Part shown: piece by piece, positions 33,626-41,930 of the stretch
How the letters are laid out: each line of letters opens with the position of its first letter
Position numbering within the stretch: the stretch's first letter is position 1
Assembly (NCBI RefSeq): GCF_036250675.1
Contig: NZ_CP109592.1
Location: 1,922,001-1,986,000, forward strand
From: Streptomyces sp. NBC_01689
GTDB taxonomy: Bacteria > Actinomycetota > Actinomycetes > Streptomycetales > Streptomycetaceae
Length of the DNA stretch: 64,000 nucleotides
Direction: 5' to 3'
Notes under the pieces: model-generated
Database searches by the model: none
Told to the model about the DNA's origin: nothing
What the model saw: the letters and a program-made list of their open reading frames with translations, nothing else
Translations under genes and position numbers: made by a program

Positions 33626-36600
33626 ATGAGCACCGAGCTGACCATCTCCTTCCGCGCCCCGCACGCCGATCCGGCCTCGGGTGTCGTGCCGTTGGGCCGC
33701 CGGCACTTCCGCCTCCACACGGGTCCCGAGGGCACGGCGCTGCCCGAGGTCGTCCTGGAGCAGGAGGGCACCGGCGGCAGCCGCATGGTGACTGTGCACC
33801 TGCCCGCCCGGATCGAGGTCATCACCCCCAGCGGCGGCCTCGTACCGGCGCAGCTGGCGCAGGCGCTGGCCGACTGCTGGGTGCCGCAGCAGTACACGTC
33901 GATCACCGTGGAGGGACCGCGCACCCTGTCCCAGGACACCCTGCTGCCCACGGCGCTGGTGCACCCCCCGTCCGCTCCACCGGCCGCCGCCGGCGACGAA
34001 CCGCTGCGGCTGGACGTGCACTGGAGCGTCGACTACGCGTCGGTCGAGCACGCGGGCACCGCCCACGGCAGCGTCATGCTGGAGTTCGCGCCGCTGGGCG
34101 AGGAGCCCTCGGTGGCACCGCGGCCGGAGGACGACGACGAGTTCCTGACACTGCGCGACATCACCGGCAGCACGCACGAACACGAGTTCATCGTGGTCGA
34201 CTTCGGGACGACGGCCTCCACCGCCACCCTGCACGACCCGACCCGGATCAGGGCACAGCTGGTCGATCCGGCCCAGGCCCGTTCCCTGACCGGCCTGTTG
34301 ACGGACCTGCTCGCGCCGCCCGCCGACGCCCCGGCGGAATGGCGCAAGGAGGTCGACGCGCTGCTGACCGGCCCGGTCGCGCTGCCCCGCAGGAACGTCG
34401 AGGTGACGGGCGCCGAGGCACTGGCCCGGCTCGGCGACCCCGATGTCGCCGACGCGCTGATGCTCCGTGTCGAGGCCCTCCGCGAGCAGGCCGGCCCAGA
34501 ACTGCGGCGCTGGCTCAACCGGCGGCTCCACGCGGGCTACGCAGAGGTCATCGGCACCCCGCCGCTGAACCGCCACGCCCTGCGGGCCGTCGAGTACCCG
34601 GACGACTCGGGCCGCCTCACCACGGCCCCGGCCAGCGCGCTGCGCGAGGTCGAGTACGCGGAGGGCACGGTGCCCGAGCATCCCCGCGACCGTGGCTTCG
34701 TGCTGTGCGGCAACGGGCCCGAGGGGGTGCCCGGTGTCGAGGGGCTGACGGGCATCAAGCGGGCGGCCCTGCAGCTCACCCCGGAGCCGGTGGCGGACTC
34801 CGACATGTCAGCCGACCATCTGGCGCAGCACATGTACCTGTTGCTGGTGGACGGCGCCGAACAGACCACCTACAACCCGGCGCTGAACACGATCAGCCGG
34901 ATGGCGACGGTCGTCGTCACGTATCCGACGACGATCCTGCCCGAGGTCAAGGAGAAGCTGGAGAAGCTGGTACGCACGGCGCTCGGCGGCCCGCGCGTCG
35001 TCATGGACTTCGACGAGGGTCTCGCGGCCGGGCTGTACTTCCTCATGGGCGATCTCACCGACAACCTCAACGCGGGCCTGGAGTCGCTGCGCGCCCGCTG
35101 CCGACGGGTCGGTGACAAGCCGCCGACATGGCAGCGGATCATGCTGGTGATCGACATCGGGGGCGGCACCACCGACATCGCGCTGCTGCGGCTGACCCTC
35201 GTCGACCAGACACCCGACCTCGGCGACGACCAGGAGTTCGTGGCGGGCCGGGACTACCGGCTGGAGCCCGAACTGCTGGGCTCCACCGGGCACGAACGGC
35301 TCGGCGGCGACCTGCTGACCCTCCAGGTCCTCTACTGGATCAAGGCCCGGCTGGTGGATGAACTGAGCCTGCAGGAACCGTCGTTCGGCGAGGAGTCGGC
35401 CGACGACGGCGAAGGCGGCGGGCTCGACGCACCGGGCCGGCGCGGGGACGTACCGCGGCGCGCGTACGCCGACGCGGTGGCCGAGCGCGCGGCCGACGAA
35501 CTGGACACGATCGTCTCGCCCGAGGTCCGTGCGGTTCTCTCGGAGGCGCTGCCCACGGACTGGGCGGGGATCACCGACCCGGCCGAACGGGACGCGCGCA
35601 GAACCCGGTTCGAGCTGCTGTGGAGGCTCGCCGAGCTCAAGAAGCGTGAACTCAGCGCGCGTGGCGCCGGGGACGCCGTGCTGGAGCCGGAGCGGGTGGC
35701 CGACATCCTGAACGCGGGGCCGAACCACCGGCTGGGCACGGTGCAGGGTCAGATCACCCTGGACGCCGGGCAGTTCGCCAAGCTCGTGCAGCCGGTGCTG
35801 CGACGGGCCGCCTCGCTCGGCGCCGACCTCGTGCGCGGCTCGTTCCGCCGGGCCCATGAGGAGAACGAGGAACGGCGCGCGAAGGGTCTCCCTGAGCTGC
35901 CCGAACCGCTGCTCGACCAGGTGGTGCTGTCGGGACGTACCAGCCGCATGGCCCAACTCGAGGGTGAGGTCCGGGCGGTGCTGCGGCAGAAGGGCGCGGA
36001 CGGCGGCGACGGTCTCGGATGGCACAAGAACACCGAGTTGTCGGCCGAGGTGAAGTACGCCAAGCAGGTCACCTCGCTGGGCGCGGCCTGGGCCCATTCG
36101 GTGCGCAACGTCGCGGGACAGGTCGAGCACGACCGCGTCGACGGCGGGCGCGCCGGTGCCACCATCCGGCTCAGCGATCTGGACATCAGGCTCCAGGGGC
36201 TGTTCTCCAGCCTGCCGTGCGACTTCGGGCCACGCGGTCACATGGACCGGGTCACACCGCTGCTGCGGGCCGGCGACCCCTACGTCGAACTCGACACCTC
36301 CGGACGGCTCGGGGTCCGTACCGGCTGGAACGCGCTCAGCCGCACCCTGTCGATCCACCGCTACCTCGGCTCCGGCGACTCCCTGCAGTGGGGTGCCTTC
36401 GATCTCGCCCTGGCCGCGAGCGCGGAGGGCTTCGCACCGGCCCGGTCGGTGTGGCGGCCGCCCAGCGGCAGCCGGCGCGGTGTGCGGTACCAGATCGAGA
36501 TGGACAACCGGCTCGTGCCGTACATCCTGCTCTGCAACGGCCCCGCCCATCTGCTCGTCGACGGACCCTCGGTCCCGCTGCACGGGGCGGCACCCGGGCT

Positions 36601-37114
36601 GGTCTTCGACGCCGACCTGCCGGGCTGTTCGGTGCCCGGCCGCGTCTGCGTCGACGCGGGCACGGACGAGCACGGCGTACGGCGACTGGTGGAGGTGTTC
36701 CCTCCGACCTCACCCGACCTGGCCGGCGACGCGGTCGTGTCCGCAGAGGGCTATCTGCCGGAGTCCTTCCACCCCACTCTCGACCTGCACGACCCGCCGG
36801 TACCCGGGCGCGTCGCCGCGATCCCGGTGCCGCCCACGGACGTGAACAACACCTTCACCTACGAGTTCTTCCTGGACCGCGGCGACGGGGCGCCGGTCTT
36901 CCTCGGGTATCTCCCCGCCGTCCAGGACGGCCGGCACCACGCCACGCTGGACGCCCACGGCCAACTCCGCGTGCACCGCGGCCTCGTGCCGTACCTGCCC
37001 GCCGAGAAGCTGCGCCAGGTGGAGGAGGTTCCCGGCCGGGTGCTGCGTCTGCGGATGGACCCGCCCACCAACAAGCTGAACCACCACTGGGATCCCAACA
37101 GCGGGAGGCACTGA
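33626..37114 (+). CDS. Actin/Hsp70-fold ATPase, SrfB-like
   Basis: A 1162-aa cytoplasmic protein. The ASKHA-fold phosphate motifs are clear: VVDFGTTASTATL (about residues 190-202) and VIDIGGGTTDIALL (about 508-521), with an adenosine motif VVLSGRTSRMAQLEGEV near residue 767. The N-terminal ~180 residues and C-terminal ~350 residues are extra domains; the tail has beta-rich stretches (YLPESFHPTLDLHDPPVPG). Length and position next to a dynamin-like gene resemble SrfB of the srfABC clusters. It may polymerise or act as a nucleotide-switched scaffold. The stop overlaps the next start (TGATG). Confidence 0.72.
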   Translation: MSTELTISFRAPHADPASGVVPLGRRHFRLHTGPEGTALPEVVLEQEGTGGSRMVTVHLPARIEVITPSGGLVPAQLAQALADCWVPQQYTSITVEGPRTLSQDTLLPTALVHPPSAPPAAAGDEPLRLDVHWSVDYASVEHAGTAHGSVMLEFAPLGEEPSVAPRPEDDDEFLTLRDITGSTHEHEFIVVDFGTTASTATLHDPTRIRAQLVDPAQARSLTGLLTDLLAPPADAPAEWRKEVDALLTGPVALPRRNVEVTGAEALARLGDPDVADALMLRVEALREQAGPELRRWLNRRLHAGYAEVIGTPPLNRHALRAVEYPDDSGRLTTAPASALREVEYAEGTVPEHPRDRGFVLCGNGPEGVPGVEGLTGIKRAALQLTPEPVADSDMSADHLAQHMYLLLVDGAEQTTYNPALNTISRMATVVVTYPTTILPEVKEKLEKLVRTALGGPRVVMDFDEGLAAGLYFLMGDLTDNLNAGLESLRARCRRVGDKPPTWQRIMLVIDIGGGTTDIALLRLTLVDQTPDLGDDQEFVAGRDYRLEPELLGSTGHERLGGDLLTLQVLYWIKARLVDELSLQEPSFGEESADDGEGGGLDAPGRRGDVPRRAYADAVAERAADELDTIVSPEVRAVLSEALPTDWAGITDPAERDARRTRFELLWRLAELKKRELSARGAGDAVLEPERVADILNAGPNHRLGTVQGQITLDAGQFAKLVQPVLRRAASLGADLVRGSFRRAHEENEERRAKGLPELPEPLLDQVVLSGRTSRMAQLEGEVRAVLRQKGADGGDGLGWHKNTELSAEVKYAKQVTSLGAAWAHSVRNVAGQVEHDRVDGGRAGATIRLSDLDIRLQGLFSSLPCDFGPRGHMDRVTPLLRAGDPYVELDTSGRLGVRTGWNALSRTLSIHRYLGSGDSLQWGAFDLALAASAEGFAPARSVWRPPSGSRRGVRYQIEMDNRLVPYILLCNGPAHLLVDGPSVPLHGAAPGLVFDADLPGCSVPGRVCVDAGTDEHGVRRLVEVFPPTSPDLAGDAVVSAEGYLPESFHPTLDLHDPPVPGRVAAIPVPPTDVNNTFTYEFFLDRGDGAPVFLGYLPAVQDGRHHATLDAHGQLRVHRGLVPYLPAEKLRQVEEVPGRVLRLRMDPPTNKLNHHWDPNSGRH

Positions 37115-39048
37115 TGACCGACGCCCACGACCGGGAGCCGGGAGACGCGCTCGCGCTCCGGCTCGGTGCCTTCGCCGAGGCCGCAACCGCCGTACTGGAT
37201 TCGCCCTCCCGGTGCGGACAGGCGCTGTTCGATGCACTCCACGAGTTCTGGCAGGCTCTCCAGAACGTCCCCGGCCATCTGCCTCCCTACCGGGACGATC
37301 GGCGCGAGGTCGTCGAACGCTTCGTGGAGGCGCGCACCCAACTGGGGTGGGCCCTGAGCGAGGCGTCGGCGCTCGCGGCGGCCCCGCACGGCCGCCGTCC
37401 CGAGGAGGACGGCACACCGGCCCCGCACGGACCCGAGGTCGGGACCGATCCCGAGGACGGTGGGGACGGACCCGAAATCGGGAACGAAGCCCGTCGCCCG
37501 GCGCGGGACGAGGACAGGGCCGGGGACGGGGCCGAGGTCGACGGACAGGGAACGGGCTCGGGCTCGGGCGGGCGAGCCGGCGGGACCGACGAGGGCCAGT
37601 CCGCCGAGGACAACGGCACGGACGCCGGGACGGAACCGCCCGGAAGGGATCAGGCCGCCGGCTTCCCGTCATCAGCCGCGGACGGGGTGGGGAGTCCCGG
37701 GCCGTCGAAGGTTCCGGAGACCCCGGTGGCGTCGGTGACCCCCGAGGCGCCGGAGGTGGCGGAGCCGTCCAGGACACCAGGAACAGCGGACGAGGTGGAT
37801 CAGGGAAATCCAGGAGCTCCGACAGGCGACGGGGTTCCTGAGGCGCCGGAAACTCCTGGGACGCGGGGAATTCCTGAGGTGCGGGGAATTCCTGAGGTGC
37901 CGGGAGTTCCGGACGCGCCGGTGATTCCCCCGAAGCCGTCGGTGCCGCCGCGCCGACCCGACTCCACGCAAGCGGTCCTCGCCCCCGCGGAGTCAGGGGG
38001 CCGTCGGTCGGCGCCGGGCACGTCGCCCGGTTCCCCGCCCGGCTCCAGCGCGGCGCCTGTGGAGCCGCTGGCCGACTTCGCGACCGCGCTGGAACGGCTG
38101 GAGTCGGAGCTCAGGAGCGAACAGATCCGCTACCTCCCCCCGCCGGCGCCGCCGCGCCGGGACGACCGCGACGCGGACGCCGCCGAGCTCGTCGGGCGGA
38201 TCTGGCGGCGTGTCCACATGGCCCTGCTGCGGCTGCCCCACGACGTGGCGGCGGAGTGGCGTACGACGACGGCGGCCCAGGCCTCCCTCGCGGGGCTCGC
38301 GGCACCCGACGAGGAGGTCGGCGACCCCGACGTGATCGTCCCCGGGCTGCCGGACGGCCTGCACGGCGCGGAGCGGCTGCCGCTGGACCTCGCCGACCTG
38401 CCGGCCGCCGCCGCGGCCGTCGACGCCAAGTTCCACCGGTACCTGGGACTCGGGGCCGCGGAGATCGGGGCCCTTCCGCCCGGCGATCCCCGCCCCGCCT
38501 GGGCGGTGCGCGCGGCCCAGGCCGAACGGCTGGCCGCGCTCGACCCCGAACTCCACGTCGCGCTCCTGCACGACCACCAGCCGGGCAGCCTCGCCGAGCA
38601 GGAGCACCGGGACAAGTACGAGCGCCGGCTGGCCTCGCTGCTGCGCACCGCGGGACAGGGACTGGACGCGAAGATGGCGTGGACGCGGGAGAACCGGCTG
38701 GGTGCCGCCCACAACCTGGACATGGTGCTGGGCGGTCTGGTCCACAAACGCCCCGCCGCACCGGAGAGTTGGTGGTACCAGTGGCGCACCCGGGTCTCCC
38801 GGATCCTGATCCCGCTCGCCGAGGACGCCAACTACGAGGTGATCTTCCGGCCGTTGGAGGATCTGCGCCGGGACTTCGCCGCGGAGTACACGATCGCCGA
38901 GACCGTGAAGGGGGTCGCCGGGGCCGGCGAACCCGAGGTGCAGTGGGTGGTGTGGACGGCGTTGCGACGGAAGAAGAACGCCGCCTACGGACCCAACAGG
39001 CACAAGGGGCGGGTCGTCGTACGCCCCGCCGAACCCACCCGGCGGTGA
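37114..39048 (+). CDS. Linker-rich protein of the SrfBC-type operon, unknown function
   Basis: A 644-aa protein. Residues 1-85 are helical (LRLGAFAEAATAVLD, then DALHEFWQALQNVPG). Residues ~90-330 are low-complexity Gly/Pro/Asp/Glu, including a tandem GIPEV repeat. The C-terminal ~310 residues form a conserved-looking helical domain (SESWWYQWRTRVSRILIPL is the flavour: PESWWYQWRTRV is visible near residue 549, then PLAEDANYEVIFRPLEDLRRDF). It may occupy the place of SrfA in srfABC-type clusters, but I see no sequence proof. Start overlaps the SrfB-like stop. Confidence 0.55.
   Translation: MTDAHDREPGDALALRLGAFAEAATAVLDSPSRCGQALFDALHEFWQALQNVPGHLPPYRDDRREVVERFVEARTQLGWALSEASALAAAPHGRRPEEDGTPAPHGPEVGTDPEDGGDGPEIGNEARRPARDEDRAGDGAEVDGQGTGSGSGGRAGGTDEGQSAEDNGTDAGTEPPGRDQAAGFPSSAADGVGSPGPSKVPETPVASVTPEAPEVAEPSRTPGTADEVDQGNPGAPTGDGVPEAPETPGTRGIPEVRGIPEVPGVPDAPVIPPKPSVPPRRPDSTQAVLAPAESGGRRSAPGTSPGSPPGSSAAPVEPLADFATALERLESELRSEQIRYLPPPAPPRRDDRDADAAELVGRIWRRVHMALLRLPHDVAAEWRTTTAAQASLAGLAAPDEEVGDPDVIVPGLPDGLHGAERLPLDLADLPAAAAAVDAKFHRYLGLGAAEIGALPPGDPRPAWAVRAAQAERLAALDPELHVALLHDHQPGSLAEQEHRDKYERRLASLLRTAGQGLDAKMAWTRENRLGAAHNLDMVLGGLVHKRPAAPESWWYQWRTRVSRILIPLAEDANYEVIFRPLEDLRRDFAAEYTIAETVKGVAGAGEPEVQWVVWTALRRKKNAAYGPNRHKGRVVVRPAEPTRR
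37863..37898 (+). repeat. Tandem 18-base repeat inside the linker-rich gene
   Basis: Two perfect copies of an 18-base unit (GCGGGGAATTCCTGAGGT), followed by a degenerate third, encode the RGIPEVRGIPEV region. The unit is visibly more AT-rich than its surroundings. Repeat number could vary among strains. Confidence 0.85.
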
Positions 39049-39051
39049 ACG

Positions 39052-40509
39052 ATGGCCCCGCAGGGTGGCACACCCCGCGCGCCCGTGGCACGGCCCGCCG
39101 CCTCGGGTCCGTCCGCCCGTGCTCCGGGCGCCGTGTCGGCGGCCCGGCTGCTCGGTGCCTGTTGGACCGGGCGTGCGAACGGCCTCTCCCCGCAGGTGGT
39201 GGCGGACCTCGCCGCGTCCTGCGCCGCGGCCGACGGCAGCGCTCGTCCGGAGCCGCCGGTGTTCCGGGTGGCCGTCCTGCGCACCGGGACGGCCGCCGCA
39301 GGTCTCGTTCCCCTGCTCACCGGGGTCCGGCTGCCCGAACCCCCGGCGGCGACGGACCTCGTACCGCTTCTCTACGCCCATGAGCCCACGGCGGTGACCG
39401 AGTTGCGGATCACCGAGGGATGTCGGCGGGCTCTCGACCGGCTGGCCCGGCAGCTCCTGCGGGACACCTCCGCGCGGGGCACGCCACCCGGCCCCGGGGC
39501 GGACCGGCACGGGACGGTCACCTGGCTGCGGATCCGCGCCGAGCAGGGGCGGGACCGTTTCTTCGCGACGCGCTGGACGGGCCGGGACACCGTCGCCCGG
39601 GCCTGGCGGCGTGTCCAGGACGTGACGGCGTCGGGCACCGGGTTCACGCCCCGCACCACCACGCCGGATTCGGCCGACGGAGCGGACGGACCGGCGACGC
39701 TGTCCGCCGCCTTCGCGGGCGCCCCCCTTCCCTGGCCCCCGGCCGGCGACCGTGTGCGTGACGGGCTGCGCGTGACGGTCACGGACGTTCCCGTACCGGC
39801 GACGGGCGCCCCCGCTCCGTACGCCCATGAGGTCCTGGAGTCCGCGCACCTGGTGCTGGCCGCCGCGCCGCATGCCGGACTCGCGGGCCGGGAACCGCTG
39901 TCCGCCGGTTTTCGTGAACTGCTCGCGGGTTCGACGGGTGGTCCGTGCCGAGCGCCCATGGTTCTCGTGTCCTGCGTACCGGAACACGACGGCGCCGACT
40001 TCCTGCCCGGTCTGGCCGGCTGGCTGCGCGGCGTCCTGCCGCACACCGTCGGGCCGTTCACTCGTGGTCTGCCCGTGCACGCGGTCTCCGTACCGCGGGC
40101 CGAGGAGGCCCTGCGTGTCCTGCTGCTCCCGGTGGACCGTGCCGCGCCCGCCCGGGCTCGGGCCGAGGAGCAGTGGGCCGCGAGCGGGCTGCGCACCCTG
40201 TGCGCCCGGGTCCTCGAGCCCGCGCTGCGGGACGCGCCGACCACCGTGGCGCGGCTCGCCGCCCGGCGTCTCCGGGCGGCCCTGCACGACATCCGGCTCG
40301 ACGGGTCCGACGTCCGGCCCGGCACGGGCCGTGCGTCGTCGGCGGCCGGGGTGCTCGCCTCCGAGGTGCCGGCCCGGCAACTCTGGGACGAGCTGGACCG
40401 GTTCGCCGCGGTGCCGCTGGCGCGGCGAACCGTACGACGGCCGTTCCCGGCCCCCGGACCGGACGACCACCCACAGGACGCGCGTTCACGAGGAGACGGC
40501 GCACCATGA
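39052..40509 (+). CDS. Dynamin-like pseudo-GTPase
   Basis: A 485-aa protein. Residues ~70-115 line up with a dynamin-family G1 segment: FRVAVLRTGTAAAGLVPLL, then GVRLPEPPAATDLVPLL. In dynamins this is V-x-V-x-G-x4-GKS-x-LL with LP and a G2 threonine; here the GKS is AAG, so phosphate binding should be lost. The G3-like segment is VTVTDVPVPATG (DxxG missing its glycine), then ESAHLVLAAAPHAGL. The G4-like MVLVSCVPEHDG lacks NKxD. The pattern suggests a catalytically dead partner of the true dynamin-like GTPase upstream. It overlaps the next gene by ATGA and follows the previous one by 3 bases. Confidence 0.6.
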   Translation: MAPQGGTPRAPVARPAASGPSARAPGAVSAARLLGACWTGRANGLSPQVVADLAASCAAADGSARPEPPVFRVAVLRTGTAAAGLVPLLTGVRLPEPPAATDLVPLLYAHEPTAVTELRITEGCRRALDRLARQLLRDTSARGTPPGPGADRHGTVTWLRIRAEQGRDRFFATRWTGRDTVARAWRRVQDVTASGTGFTPRTTTPDSADGADGPATLSAAFAGAPLPWPPAGDRVRDGLRVTVTDVPVPATGAPAPYAHEVLESAHLVLAAAPHAGLAGREPLSAGFRELLAGSTGGPCRAPMVLVSCVPEHDGADFLPGLAGWLRGVLPHTVGPFTRGLPVHAVSVPRAEEALRVLLLPVDRAAPARARAEEQWAASGLRTLCARVLEPALRDAPTTVARLAARRLRAALHDIRLDGSDVRPGTGRASSAAGVLASEVPARQLWDELDRFAAVPLARRTVRRPFPAPGPDDHPQDARSRGDGAP

Positions 40510-41852
40510 CCTCCACCACCTGGCTGATCACCCTTCTCGTCCTGTCGCTGGCGGGGAACGCCGTACTCGCCCTCCGGGCGTCGCGGACAGGCCGCACCAC
40601 GCCGCCGTCGGCACCCGTCGTCACCGCGTCGGCGGAGTCGTCCGGGACGGACGACGGACACCGGCACTCGACGTCGGCGTGGGATGCCGTGCGCCGGGAA
40701 GTGACGGCGGCACACGAACTGCTGCGCGGCCGCGACCTCGAACTGTCGCGGGTGAGAGCACTGTTGAAGGACACACAGGAGAAGTCCGCGACCGCCGCCC
40801 TGCAGCCCGCGGGAGTGCGGCAGGAACTGCACGCCGCGCGGCAGCGGTTGCGGGCCCTGGAGGGTGAGGTGCGTGATCTGGCGCGGGAGCGGGACGACGC
40901 GCGGTCCGACGCGGACGGTCTGAAACGGCGCCTCGCCGAGGCGGAGGCCGAGGGCGGTACGCCGCTCGGTCCGGACGCGCTGTCCCCGGCGGTCCCCCGG
41001 CGGCTGCCGCTCGGCCGGGACGCGACGTCGGACAGCAGTGTCGACGGCGCGGACCTCGGACCGCTCGTCGTCCGGGCCGCGTCGGTGCGCGGCGACCGGG
41101 CCCGGCGCGAGGGGGAGCACCGGCGCGAGGCGTTCCTGCTGAGGTTCGTCGAGGAGATCCGGACACCGACGCTGCTCAGCGCGGTGGCGGCCGGGGTCCC
41201 GCACGGACGGTGGTCGCAGTCCGCGGCCGACCGGGCATGCCGCAACCTCGCCGCGCAGATGGCCCGTTACGGGGACACGCTGGGCCATCAGCTCTACCGG
41301 CCGTCCGGCCCGGACGACGATCCGACCGGGCTGCTGCGGACGGCGTTGCAGGGGGTGGCGCACTCCATGCGGCTGGTCACGCGCGGGGAGGGGCCGGGCG
41401 GCGAGCCGGACGACGCCGCGATCGGGGTGGCGCTGACGGGGCTGCTCTCGCGTCTGGGCGACAGCCGGCAGCGGGAACACCTGGCCTTCGGGATCGGCGA
41501 CGGTGCGCTGATGATGCTGCGGGACGGGGTCTGGAGCAGTGTGTTCACGCCCGGCGACACGGCCGCCGAGCGCGGATCACTGCTGCCCGCCGCCGCCCGG
41601 CGGGTGCGCTGCGCCCGTCTGACCACCCGCCCGGGCGACCTGCTGGCCCTGTGCAGTTCCTCCCTCGCGGAACTGCTGGCGCACCCCGAGGCCGGGGACT
41701 GGTTCGCCGCCCGCTGGGCGGGGCGCCGGCCTCATCTGACCTCGTTCCTCTCGGAGGTGAACGTACCGGTGCGGTCTCCCGGAGGTGACAGGACCGTCGT
41801 CTGCCTCTGGGACTTCGGGGACGCCCGGGACACCCCGCCCACGGATTCCTGA
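40506..41852 (+). CDS. Membrane-anchored coiled-coil PP2C-like pseudo-phosphatase
   Basis: A 448-aa protein. One N-terminal membrane span (TWLITLLVLSLAGNAVLAL, about residues 5-23), a coiled coil (about residues 65-150, LHAARQRLRALEGEVRDL), then a PP2C-like domain. The PP2C motifs are recognisable but lack the metal-binding acids: RREAFLL where RQDAF is usual, AAGVPHGRWSQSAAD where ADGxGSAxxS is usual, and LALCSSSLAE where LLCTDGLAE is usual. GGDRTVVCLW keeps one Asp. FGIGDGALMMLRDG is conserved. It is probably an inactive sensor or scaffold. Last gene of the operon; its stop lies in a terminator hairpin. Confidence 0.65.
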   Translation: MTSTTWLITLLVLSLAGNAVLALRASRTGRTTPPSAPVVTASAESSGTDDGHRHSTSAWDAVRREVTAAHELLRGRDLELSRVRALLKDTQEKSATAALQPAGVRQELHAARQRLRALEGEVRDLARERDDARSDADGLKRRLAEAEAEGGTPLGPDALSPAVPRRLPLGRDATSDSSVDGADLGPLVVRAASVRGDRARREGEHRREAFLLRFVEEIRTPTLLSAVAAGVPHGRWSQSAADRACRNLAAQMARYGDTLGHQLYRPSGPDDDPTGLLRTALQGVAHSMRLVTRGEGPGGEPDDAAIGVALTGLLSRLGDSRQREHLAFGIGDGALMMLRDGVWSSVFTPGDTAAERGSLLPAAARRVRCARLTTRPGDLLALCSSSLAELLAHPEAGDWFAARWAGRRPHLTSFLSEVNVPVRSPGGDRTVVCLWDFGDARDTPPTDS

Positions 41853-41883
41853 CCCGGACGGGAGCGCGTTCCCGCCCGGGTCA
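41850..41883. terminator. Terminator hairpin overlapping the operon stop codon
   Basis: A near-perfect 16-bp stem with a short loop: TGACCCGGACGGG on the left pairs with CCCGCCCGGGTCA on the right (two mismatches). The left arm begins with the TGA stop of the pseudo-phosphatase gene. It separates the plus-strand operon from the convergent broken PASTA gene. Confidence 0.65.
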
Positions 41884-41930
41884 GGAGCGGTGCGGCGGCG
41901 CCGGGCGGGGGGGTGCTGCCGGACTCGCCG

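Noticed and set aside
30754..33951. 1065-codon minus-strand frame opposite the dynamin-like gene
   Set aside because: The plus strand carries intact GTPase motifs; the antisense frame lacks domains and a credible start.
26198..41852. Considered as a classic prophage or integrated mobile island
   Set aside because: No integrase, transposase, tRNA end or att-like repeat; composition and codon use match the neighbours.
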